Position numbers and translations under genes: made by a program. Shown here piece by piece: positions 12,623 through 23,346 of a stretch of DNA of 64,000 nt. Below the pieces are notes generated by a model. It worked only from the letters and a program-made list of their open reading frames with translations. It was not told where the DNA came from and ran no database searches. Position 1 is the stretch's first letter; every line of letters begins with the position of its first letter. The DNA comes from Otis tarda (lineage: Eukaryota > Chordata > Aves > Otidiformes > Otididae): the NCBI GenBank assembly GCA_026413225.1, contig CM048552.1, positions 209,449,553 to 209,513,552 on the forward strand, in the 5' to 3' direction.

Positions 12623-15600
12623 AAGTTCCTGAATTGGTTATGGCTAGAGGAATGCTGCTCTTTCATCTGAATTTCTACCACTTTTTTTCTATACTGCCCC
12701 ATTGGAAACATTATTGAGCTCAATCTAAGTCAGACTAGATACCATGACAGTGTTCATCCCGAGTATCTTCTGACTGCTTGTGTTACATCAATAACAGCAT
12801 GTTCATTTACTCAGAGCCGGCTAACAAAGTTGAAACTTTTAAAGAAACTGTAAACCAAAACAGTAAAAAATTTTGCAAAGCCAATTTGCAAATATATTAA
12901 ACTAAGAAAAAAAGCTCATTTATGCACACTAATGATGTCATTGATTTCAAACTTCAATTTCTGAACAAATATTAATATCAATTAATAATGTATGCCACTT
13001 ACAGAGCTCTTTTCATCTTGAAAGCATTTTATAAACATTGAGGAATTAAATTGCCTGATCCTTTCCATTGTAACTTTAAATATATATAAAATTGGGAGCC
13101 AGGGAGGGAAAGGCCAGTAGATGCCTAAGGACTTCAGTACTATGAAGGCAAGAGCAGAAAACTGTTCTTAATTTATGCATAAGCTGCTGTTTCTTCCTCG
13201 TGAATGTTTTTGTTTTCAGAGAAGCTCCCACCCAGGCCAGATGACCACCAGAGGATGTTCCCATTACAATTACATCAAAATCTTTCCAAGGTTCTTCCAG
13301 TGCATAAAACCAAAATTAACTAGTTGGAATTATTTTTGCACCACTTAAGAAACAGCAATCTTCCTTGCCCTCTGATCTCCCTGGGTTTTTTTTTTGTTGT
13401 GGTTTGTTTGTTTGTTTGTCTTGTTTAAGATCTCCTAACGTGTTTGAGACATCTTAGCAGGTGGACAAACATCCTGTATGGCTGTAACTATCCAAAATAA
13501 TCTTCCTTTTCTAGTAGTCCAAACTGAAGTATTTTAACACAACATGCAATCGCTCTTACTTCTTTTTCATATGAAGAGTCCAACCTTGCAATACAACTCT
13601 TACAGGCTAATAGGAAACTCCTGTACAGAGAGTGCATGAATTCTTGAGGGGATACAGCATTTATCAGCTAAACCCATGTTCTTTCCAGTCTTGAGGAAAG
13701 AGCTTAAAATTCCTATATCAGTTAAATACTTTATATAATTGTGCAGTTTTACATATATTTAGGCTAGAAAATTGTTGAAATGCTTATATAACCTCTTAAA
13801 GGATCTTTTTTCACTGTGAGATAAAGGATTTTCAGCTGAATTATATATAACAACGATGACACTGTTGGACAGGTTTTATCAAAGATCATCACAGTCACTA
13901 AAAATACCACAAAAATTCACATGTTCCTTCCATGTGTAAATCTGTTAATCAAAACTAGAGATACTAAGATGCATCAGTCTAATGTCTATGGAATCTCAAG
14001 TGTTTTTATACCCTCAGGAATGATTTATCTCGGTAACAACCTCCAGGTACTAATGGCTATCTTACTGACATTACCTGAGATGCAATTCTATGAATTCTGA
14101 AAAATAAAATTGTGTGACCTATTTATAGCTATGGTGAGATAAACATTAGCACTGAAATACAAAAGTTCAATATATGGGAATAACATGCTCTGGCATATTT
14201 TTCAGGATCATTTATTATTTATTTTAATGCACTTCCAGTAATAGAATCAGTGTAAAATCTGTAGTTTGTGAAAATATACACATTGTATCACAGTTTTATA
14301 GAACTGGGGCCCTAGCAAATGACAAGTCTAAATTTCACAAATCATAACACTCTTGATGGTTTATTAGTTTCTGCATATTTTTCACATAAACAAATTTACG
14401 AACACGTTACATTTTAGTACCACCATTAAGAAGAAATTATTTTTATAGTGCTAGACACACTTGGCGTAACCCCACTTCCTTTACATATTTATGAGTTACA
14501 GTGTACTCATCAACATCTAACACCCAAGCCTAAACATTAGCAGATGTTTTATTAAGATGGAAATATTATACAGGATGATAAATGAATTACCTGTTTTTCT
14601 CCAAGAACTCCAGAAGCATTACGATGATTATGATAACCAATAGTGCTGGTTATTTGTATTCTTGCAGCAACTATGGTTCCCAATGACAGAACACAACCCT
14701 TTGTGTCAGGTGCTGTACAAATAGGTACCAATATGCAATAAAGATACAGCGCTTGTCATGAGAAGTTTCCAGAAGTATATAGGAGACAAATTCAACAGAA
14801 GCAAGCATTGTCTTATTCCACTGTTACAGAAGCAGACTGAGCAAGTGGTTTCAGGTTAAGTATCTCCCTGGAAAAATGGTATCCTACAACATCGTTATCA
14901 TGACACAAGATGCAGAGTCCCACTGCATCACCATCATCCAGAACTGTATTAGAGATGCAGATAAAATCAAACCTTGATACCAGTACGTGATACCACTGGG
15001 TGTTCTGACCTAGAGAAATGAACACATATTACCACAGTAGTGACTAAAAGCTGGCTACTGTGGTTCACACTAAAAAGGCATCATTTTGAGCAATAATTTT
15101 AATTGAAGTTATAACTAAAAGGAATTGCAAATGGAAGTGAGAAACATACTTGTGTGTCACTGTCAGAGAGGGTTACACAAAAGCTGCAGTGAAGGAAAAG
15201 GAAACTGCTAACATGCAAAAGCAGAATGCCACTTTTGGATAATGAGAGATTTCAGCATCCTCTTGCTTTTTCTGTCCATATCTTCGCACTGGTTTCAGAG
15301 CTTCCCTTCTTCTGTATCTCCTATATGTTCACATCAGCCTGCGAATGCCATGGTAACATTTCCTCTGAATGCCACTGCATCACTGCCACCCCCAGAAACA
15401 TTCTCATTCACCATCCCTGACTATTCAGCCTCCAGATTTCAACATGTACTGAATCTGACTACCTACTTCCAACACATAAAGAAAAGCAATCTCATACCCA
15501 AATATCTGTCCCACCCACCAGCAGTTCCCTTAACTTTTGTATGCAAGGATTAAGTTCTCCATTACTGTCTTCCAAACATAAATGTTATTGAAGTAATTTT

Positions 15601-15736
15601 TTAGTGTGTTTTTGTGGATAAAGTTGTATGACATTTATTATGAGATAGCTTCGGTAGGAGCCAGAGGATTTTAAATGGGAGAGCCTGCACATAAAAAATA
15701 TCAATTTTGTTGGTTACAATCCACTGACTTAAAAAG
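12623..15736. other. Unique non-coding stretch
   Basis: About 3.1 kb of AT-rich sequence. A T-run followed by a (TTTG)n simple repeat is at 13387-13425. The frames at 13076-13264, 14813-15025 and 15242-15553 are short and unremarkable. Confidence 0.55.
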
Positions 15737-15741
15737 GGATC

Positions 15742-16831
15742 TATTCTGGTTTTGTTTAGTGAGGGGGGGGTTAAGGTGGCAGCTTCTGTAGGAAACTGCT
15801 AGAAGTCGCTCCCCTTTGTTCAGTGGACTCGCCGGGGCCTAGGGCAGACCCACTGCTGGCCAAGGCCAAGCCGATTGGTAGCAGAATGTTCCGTGATAAT
15901 GCCTCTGCAATAACATATTTAAGAAGGGGAAAACAGAAAAAAAAAAGGAGAGAAGATTTGAAGCAGCTGAGCTGGGGCAGAGAGGGGGAGGTGCGAGCCT
16001 TGTGGGCCTTGCAGGCCTCACCCTCTGGCCTCCCGCTGGGCAGCCGACTGGGCCCAACTCGGCCCGGCCTGGCTGCAAGAGGTGGAGAGGAGATGAGAAG
16101 TAAATAAGATGTAAAAAAGATCCTAAGAGGCGTCTGCCAGCCTGTTGTGAGGAACGGCTGCAGACACCAAGGTCAGTGAAGAAGGAGGAGTAATGCGGCT
16201 CCTGGCAGAGATTCCCCTGAAGCCCGTGGTGCAGCCCATGGTGGAGCAGGCTGTGCCCCTGCAGCCCATGGAGGACCCCACACCGGGGCAGGTGGAGGCC
16301 TGAAGGAGGCTGTGGCCCATGGAGGGCCCGCACTGGGGCAGCCGTTCTGGAGAGACTGTACTCCATGGAAGAGATGACCCATGCCAGAGCAGTTTCACGA
16401 AGGACTGTGGCCCATGGGAGGGATCCCACGAAGGAGCAGGGGAGGAATGCAAGGAGTTCTTTCCCGGACGAGAAAGTAGTGGCGTAAAACATCATGTGAT
16501 GAACTGACCGCAACCCCCATTCCCTCTTCCCCCCTGTGCTGCTCAAGAGGGGAATGTGGTAGAGATAATGCTACACTTGGGAAGAGGGAGGGGTGGGGGG
16601 AGGTTATCTTGTTCTCTGTCTCATTCTCCTGCTAGTTTTAGAAATAAATGAATACTTTTCCCCATGTCGAGTCTGTTTTGCCCGTGACGGTAACTTTAAG
16701 GATTTCTCCCTGTCCTTATCTCAAACCTCGAGCCATTCTTCCTTATATTATCTCCCCCTATTCTCTCGGAGGGTGGGGGGAGTGAGAGAGAGACTGCGTA
16801 GTCTTGTCCTGATGGGGGCTGAACTACGACA
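15742..16831 (+). mobile_element. Solo LTR, 1.09 kb ERVL-like family, copy A
   Basis: A long terminal repeat of an endogenous retrovirus without any internal region. It is flanked by an exact 5-bp duplication GGATC (15737-15741 and 16832-16836), which fixes both ends. The left end reads TATTCTGG, so the canonical TG has decayed to TA; the right end is ACGACA. A TATA-like TATTTAAG is at 15916-15923 and a polyadenylation signal AATAAA at 16643-16648, which sets the + orientation. The body is GC-rich, with repeated 'gcagcccatgg' modules. It aligns along its whole length with 29544-30640. A solo LTR arises when the two LTRs of a provirus recombine. The 5-bp duplication suggests class III (ERVL-like); the family name is not assigned. 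Confidence 0.9.
16643..16648 (+). promoter_or_regulatory. LTR polyadenylation signal (copy A)
   Basis: AATAAA near the R/U5 boundary of the LTR. The downstream 'gtcgagtctgttttgcc' segment is shared with the other copy. It could end read-through transcripts on the + strand. Confidence 0.7.
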
Positions 16832-16836
16832 GGATC

Positions 16837-17979
16837 CAACTGCACCAAAAGATTTGCAAAATTCAGCATTTAATGGCCATCACATTACTTTCAGTGGTTG
16901 ATGAGTCCCTTAAAAGTGTACATTCCATGGTCACATCTAATTTAAGAAGAACTTTCCCATTTTACTTTGCCAGTACAATTCATCTCTAAATCAGCTCTAT
17001 CAGTTATTCTATGTCCTTCTGCCTCTGTGATATGAACAGGGAGAATGAAGATTCCCAACAACCAGGAGAAGGAAGACACTGTGTACGAGAGAATCTGCTT
17101 ACTGGTGTGAAATGAAGCCATTCCATTGATTTCAGTGGCACTTCTGCCTTTTACAGAAGCAGGGAATTTGGTGAAGTGAGCCTGCAGCCATCTGAAAGCA
17201 ACTGCACAACTCACAGTTGTCCTCTGGGTGGACAAAGATCCCCTGTCCTTCATGTCAGCCACTGATTACTGAGTTAAACAAGCTTTCTGCCACTCTTAAC
17301 ATTCAAAACATCAGAGCCAAACTATCTTCTCCCTGCCAGTCAGTGGCTGGTTGACAAAGTCTCCAATATTGATTTTCTCACTGGAAATTGAAAACCTGTC
17401 ACTCTGAACACTGACGCTGCTCTTCATTCTCCAGGGAACTCCAAGTAAGCTAAGATAAAACCCACACAACCACCAAAGGTTGTAGCAGGACACTCACTCA
17501 CTTTTTGAGGACATCTGACTGAAAGAGCTCTTCAGGCAAAATTTCCAGTGCTTCTGCTGAGAGAAAAAGGATTTTCTTCTTAAACCTTTATGGATTTCAG
17601 CTCAAAAGACATTTAGATTGCCTGTTTAGGAAATTAAACTGAGATGTTGTGTTGTAACGCACAAAAGGTCCTTTCAGCAGTTTAGGTTCTCCATTTAAAA
17701 CTTAAATGTGATTCTAATTTTATTTATTAAAGGAAAATAAAAATTCAAATCAAAGTCAAATAGACAATAGTCAATATAGTCAAAGTCAATATATTTAAAT
17801 ATACTTTCTTTCTGCAAGGAGACCAACAAATTTACCTTATTCTGCTTTGCCTTTTTTTTTTTTTTTTTGCTAGATCTGCTTGGTTTTTTTTTTTGTTTGT
17901 TTGTTTTCATCTGGAACTCTATCATTTCTACAGCATAAGCTAGGGCTTTGGCTACTCTGGCAAATATTTTGATATCTGC
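16837..17979. other. Unique non-coding sequence with simple repeats
   Basis: No gene is recognised. A degenerate cluster of AGTCAA/TCAATA words lies at about 17740-17800. A run of 17 T at 17852-17868 is followed by a T-run and (TTTG)n up to about 17907. Confidence 0.6.
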
Positions 17980-17984
17980 ATATT

Positions 17985-18559
17985 TGTACTGGTTTTGACT
18001 GGGACAACTTAATTTTCTTCATAGTAGCTTGTATGGTGCTGTGTTTCAGATTTGTGATCAAACCAGTGTTGATAACTCAGGAATGTTTTTGCTACTGCTG
18101 AGCAGTGCTTACAACAGAGTCAAGGCCTTTTCTGCTCCTCACACCACCTCGCCAGCAAGTAGGCTGGGAGCGCACAAGAATTTGGGAGGACACACAGCTG
18201 TGACATCTGACCCCAACTGACCAAAGGGATGTTCCATTCCATATGACATCATGCTCAGTAATAAAAGCTGGAGGAAGAAGTGGATGTTCAGAATGATGAT
18301 GTTTGTGTTCCCAAGTAACTGTTACATGTGGTGGAGCCCTGCTTTCCTGGAGATGGCTGAACACCTGCCTGCCGATGGGAAGCAGTGAATGAATTCCTTA
18401 TTGTGTTTTGCTTGCACAAGCAGCTTTTGCTTTGCCTCTTAAACTGTCCTTATCTCAACCCACAAATTTTCACACTTTCACCCTCCCCCATCCCACTGGA
18501 TGGAGAGCGAGCAAGTGGCTGTGTGGGGCTTGGCTGCCCACTGGGGTCAAACCACGACA
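17985..18559 (+). mobile_element. Solo LTR, TGTNCTGGTTTTG family (ERVL-like), copy 1
   Basis: A 575-base LTR beginning TGTACTGGTTTTGACTGGG and ending CACGACA. It is bounded by an exact 5-bp target duplication ATATT (17980-17984 and 18560-18564). TG...CA ends and a 5-bp duplication fit an ERVL-type retrovirus. A 'cagtaataaaag' segment near 18257 stands where the family normally has its TATA box. The 'aaactgtccttatctcaacc' segment near the 3' end is the usual U5 region, so the element lies on the + strand. No internal retroviral sequence follows. This LTR type is widespread in birds. Confidence 0.93.
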
Positions 18560-18654
18560 ATATTAAATATGATCCAGAGAAATATAACCTTGTCTGGACC
18601 TGAGAATTAATCTATAGGGAAATGGAAATGTCTTTTTGAGACTCTCTTTCCCAT

Positions 18655-18718
18655 TTGGACTAGATTACCTTTAAAGGTCCCTTCCAACCCAAACTATTCT
18701 ATGCTTCTATGATTCTAT
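18655..18718 (+). mobile_element. CR1 3' tail fragment
   Basis: Only the last 64 bases or so of a CR1 are present: 'ttggactagattaccttta', then 'ggtcccttccaaccc', then octamer-like ATTCTATG copies. It lies less than 100 bases after the LTR. Confidence 0.9.
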
Positions 18719-18887
18719 TATTTCAACCTTATTCCTATTCTTTATTCTGCATCAGTTTGGTGGAAATAACAACACTGAAAGGCAAAACATATACAAAGCA
18801 CCAAAGAGGGGACTCCAGACAATTAGTGACTGATATTCCTTCAGTAAATTTGAGAGCTTTTGTGGTTGACATACTGAAAGTATCAGA

Positions 18888-18910
18888 ACAAGTGGTTTCA
18901 GACCACTTGT
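18888..18910. repeat. Perfect 9-bp inverted repeat (hairpin)
   Basis: ACAAGTGGT, loop TTCAG, ACCACTTGT. The arms are exact reverse complements with a 5-base loop, the same geometry as the hairpin at 4300-4322. No function can be inferred. Confidence 0.85.
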
Positions 18911-20565
18911 ATCACTATCAATGGATCAGAAGAAGTATCATGAACATCAAACTTATAAGTAGTTTCTGTAGCATGGGTGCAGCGCAACATTTTGGTTTTG
19001 GGGACTAGGTAGGATTGTCTAAAACCTGTGAAACAGGAAAGACATGAAGGGAATATCTATATGGGGATGACTCCACAATTGCCAGATATAAGCTATATTA
19101 CTCAGGCTATACATGTATCAGGAATTTAAATGGGGCTCACGGCCACACAGGCACATGCATGCTGTTGAGTTATTAAATTACCAAGTGGTTTTGGTTCTGG
19201 CAAATGAGCATTCTCCCAGGCTCAGTCTGGGCGTGACCTGGGAGTCAGTATGGGTCACAGACCACTTCCAACACAGGTCATCCAGAAAGACCCATCCTGT
19301 CTCAGGAAGTTAAGAGATCTTAGCTGTATGGATGCAAGCCACGTTGTGACAGATTGGGTCAAAGAAAAATTTTTGTGTTCATTAGTACACTAACCTCTTA
19401 GCATCTGCTCAGATCATAAGTACAGTAAGAAAGAAAATATGCCCTGATGTATATTCCACCATACATTAAACCATTTGCCTTCAGAAATTCCTCTCAGTGC
19501 CTAGCACACAAAGATCCCAACTGGGATCACAAAGCCCCACACGTGATGAAACAGGGTTCTCTCTTTCCTTGAAATAGTATAGCAATTCAAGTTTATACTT
19601 GCTAAGGAGAACAGTAAGCTTTTAAATCACATCCCTGTGACAAAGAGACACAAGATACAATTTAGACTCAAGTCTGAATTTTCCTTAAAACCAGGTGGGA
19701 AGTTCAGGATTAAGATTCTGATCCTGATCTAGAGCTGTATTAATCATTAAAAAGCAAAAATCCCCAGGAGTAAATGTATGAAAACCCCCCTCACAGGTAC
19801 AAGAATTTGACAGTAAACAGATAGAAAGATCTAAGAATCTCCTCCGCCTCAATCTAGCAGCAAGACCAGATCTGAACAGCCTCAGTGCCAAGTCATTGCC
19901 CCAATGCCAAGTTCTGCAGAGACATTCCACAGAGGCAAATGCTTCTATTCCAGTTGCTGCAAGTTACAAAGTTTAAATATTCAGATGATAAATTGTCAAA
20001 ATCAAATTTGCTTGCTCAGCACTATTATGCCATTATTTAAATGCATAATACCAATCTCACTGGCAGGGATCCTTTCTATATTTTCATAGTATCATCTTTT
20101 AAAAAAAAAATTTGATATTTTTAAAAATAAAAATGGCATCACATAGTAACGTACTGAACTTCCTTCCCTCCCTAGTTCATCGTCATGGTTAGAGCCATAC
20201 CACCATCCCCTACCACTTGTACAATGTGTATCAGCTGTGAAAGTGATGAAAACAAACACTTTTCTACTAGTGTTCACAGTTACTTGGTGTATCAATAAAT
20301 GATGGGATTTGGACTCTGCAGAGGAGTTTTTCCTGGAGGCTCTCATCCTCTGGGTTCTTGCCTTTCTTTGTCACAGCTGTTAATCTACTATCCCTGTCCA
20401 GTTCATCACCTTGTGCTTTTCTCAGCTTCTGGTCTTGTTGCCCTTTCTCAGTCTCCTGAAGGTTTGAATCTTTCTCTGATTTTTTTCTTCCTGTCACTAA
20501 ACCCCATTAGTTTATTCTCTTCCAATATCATCCACTTTTTTCCACTCCCTAGGAATGCCTAGCCC

Positions 20566-20617
20566 AAGTACAGTGGAACAGCATCGACACTAAGTACAGA
20601 GGAACAGCATCGACACC
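20566..20617. repeat. 26-bp tandem duplication
   Basis: Two adjacent 26-base units beginning AAGTACAG and continuing GGAACAGCATCGACAC. They differ at two positions. It looks like a local duplication rather than part of a known repeat family. Confidence 0.9.
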
Positions 20618-22747
20618 AAGAGCAGATTATGGACATTTGTTTTCTTTCTTGTGAAAGTCCTGACCAGCCTTGGGTAGGCACTACAATGCATTCCTTTACA
20701 GACACCTGATGTTTCTGTTAAGCCAACAGGAAGGTACCAGGCACGCTCAAAATTGATGGAATTTCAGTGACTGCAGGGCCACATTCCAAAAGACTCTACC
20801 TGTAGTTTTTACTTTTGCTGCATGGGAGGACAGGAAAAATCCAGCTCAACTCAGGTCCTGAATTCCCAGAGACTTACAACAGAGGTAGAATATTAGCTAT
20901 AATAGTAATCTCAGAGGTTTCTGTCCCACAGAGTCATGAAAAGCTGTCTGGACACATGATCTTTGGACAACAAAGGGAGCAGATAACTTCTCACATATGG
21001 AAATGGCCTCCTGAAAAGAGCAGAAAAGAGCTCCCATGAGAATGTGGGAAGGAACTACTTGACCTAGAGAACAGTGTCAGATAATTGATTCCATCCTGAC
21101 TTTTGTCAGAGGGAAAAGACCAACCACTAGTAGTTCATTACAACTGAAGTGGCACGGAAAGAGTTCATCTGCACTGATTTAACTGACACTCTCTACTATT
21201 TGTCTTTGGTTCCACTGAACTTGTTGCTTAATATACATCATAGAGCTTCCACAGTCTCCTTTTTCCTAGTTCCATGCCTTTCACCCTGCTGTCCATAGGA
21301 AAGTTTTTGACATAGACATTGAAGCATGACTTAGTGATGGAACAGAGTTATCAATTAACAAAAAGTTCTTGTCTTTGAAGTCTTGTCAGCTTCGGAAGGA
21401 CATGCTTTTACTTAGTGCTAAATGAACCTGTGGAAGCATTTTATGGACTACAAACTAAATAGAAACTCTTTCGAAAGCTGCAATCTTCCTGTTCCAGATA
21501 AATAAATCATGTGGACTCTATGAACATTCAGAGACTGAAGAAAATATTCTGATTTATTGTGCAGGTTTAGATACTGACTAGACATTCACTTGAAATTCTT
21601 TCATCTTGTGAAACTAAAACTGAAGCTACTCTGAGACGTAATCTCTCATGAATAAAAAATGACAGACGAAGAGTATAAAATACAGTCAACTAGTCAGCTA
21701 TAGCTATACTTCCACGAACCCCATTACAACAGCAGTTATTTGTCTCTAGGTTCCTTGATATAGAAAATCAAATTGACGTGTAAAAGGTAAAATTGAGGAG
21801 ATAATAAATGTCTCAGAAAGCGTGTCTCCAAAAGACTACTGTGTCCACTGTGCTCAGCAAAAATTCTGGTAGCCAAAGCAATTGGCAAAAGGAGGTCCTC
21901 AAACTCAGCACTAAGTATAGACAAGGTCATACGGGTGCAGCTGTGCTGGCAGTTCCACCTGGAGGGGTGAAGACAAGATGAACCAATCTGATGGTTTTAA
22001 TACTGCCTGGAGTGCAGGTTATGGTCAGAAAGTTGGGAGACACCTTCATTCTCCGTTGGGTTCACAATGCACGGAGCTGACCTGGGTCCTGAGCATCAAA
22101 CACCCCAGACAGACCTTCTGGAACATGACTTGTCCAACAGTCTTGCATCACAGAGCCACGAGGAGGAGACTAGTCCTCCTCCAGTAAGTTCAGCGCTAAC
22201 ATGGATATGATGAGTTCATCTGTTGTTTCTAAGGTAATCTAAAATACTATTTTCCATACTCATTCTAAATCAAATTTAAATCAGAGTCTTCTCTGACCAG
22301 TCTATCTGACCAGTCACAATAATGCTCTTACTTTAGCCTATGTTCTGGGAACGAAGAATACAGCCTTCAAATATTGCCAGGACATTCAGGGAAAAGTAGT
22401 TACATGTTTTTGTGGCATTCTGATTTCAAAAGGACTTGTCTCACTAGGTTACTATGCTTTCTAACATTAATACAGCTTTAGGAGAGTAAGAAAAAGCAAT
22501 TACGAGCACAATATACTACACTTAGACTAAAAGGGAGGTGTGTTTTCCTTTCTCCTCTCCAATTATATAAGTTCTTTACTCTCTCTCTCTCAATTGTCCT
22601 TTACTATCATAACTATCTCCTTTCCTTCTCTTTTAGTCCTTACCTTCAAGTTTATTTACCTGATTAGATTCTGCACAGATTAGAAGGTTTTTTTTTATCC
22701 CTGCTGGCTAAAATTGTTTCTTTATTTATCAAGGTATGCATTCTCTG

Positions 22748-23346
22748 TGTCCTGGTTTTGGCTGGCATGGAGCTAATTTTCTTCTTAGTAGCCAATGTGT
22801 TTTGAATTTAGTATGGAGTTTGGTATGTGATGAATGTTGACAATATATTGATGTTGAGTTGTTGCTAAGGAGACCAAGGACACTTTGCAGCTTTCCAGGT
22901 TCAGCTAATGTGCAGGTGCAGGAAGCTGGGAGTTTGAGCCAGTACAGCTGGCTCAAACTGGCCAAAGACAGTATTCCATGCCATAAACGTCACACTTAGC
23001 ATGTAAGTGGAAGTGGGCTGGTGAGCTGACTTGCTTTTCTCTTGCTGTTCAGAATTGTTGTGGAATAATTTTCAGTTTCTTTTCATTCCGTGATTGCTGC
23101 TCAGGACGGGCTATATCAGACGTCAGGTCATTGGGCAGTGAGAAATTTTGCATCATTCATTTTGTATATTTTATTATTCCTGTTATTATTATAATTATTT
23201 TTATTATATATTATCTTTTCCTTTGCTATCCTAGTAAACCGTCTTTGTCTCAACCCATGACTCTTCTTTACTTCCTGATTCTCTCCCCCATTCCCTGGGG
23301 AGTGGCTGCGTGGTAATCGATTGCTGACTAGGGTTAAACCATGACA
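22748..23346 (+). mobile_element. Solo LTR, TGTNCTGGTTTTG family (ERVL-like), copy 2
   Basis: A 599-base LTR starting TGTCCTGGTTTTGGCTGG and ending 'gggttaaaccatgaca'. It is the same family as 17985-18559: both ends and the 'tctcaaccca' U5 segment match, while the middle has diverged. The flanks CTCTG and CTCTC agree at four of five bases, so the target duplication is imperfect, and because the flank is CT-rich the exact end is uncertain. An AT-rich stretch at about 23165-23215 lies just before the U5 segment. No internal viral sequence follows. Confidence 0.88.

Larger units (their letters stand above)
18719..22747. other. Unique non-coding stretch
   Basis: About 4 kb without a recognisable gene. 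It holds a perfect 9-bp hairpin at 18888-18910 and a 26-bp tandem duplication at 20566-20617. The open frames are all under 100 codons. Confidence 0.55.

Noticed and set aside
15839..16546. 235-codon minus-strand frame
   Set aside because: Antisense shadow of LTR copy A; same reasoning as for copy B.
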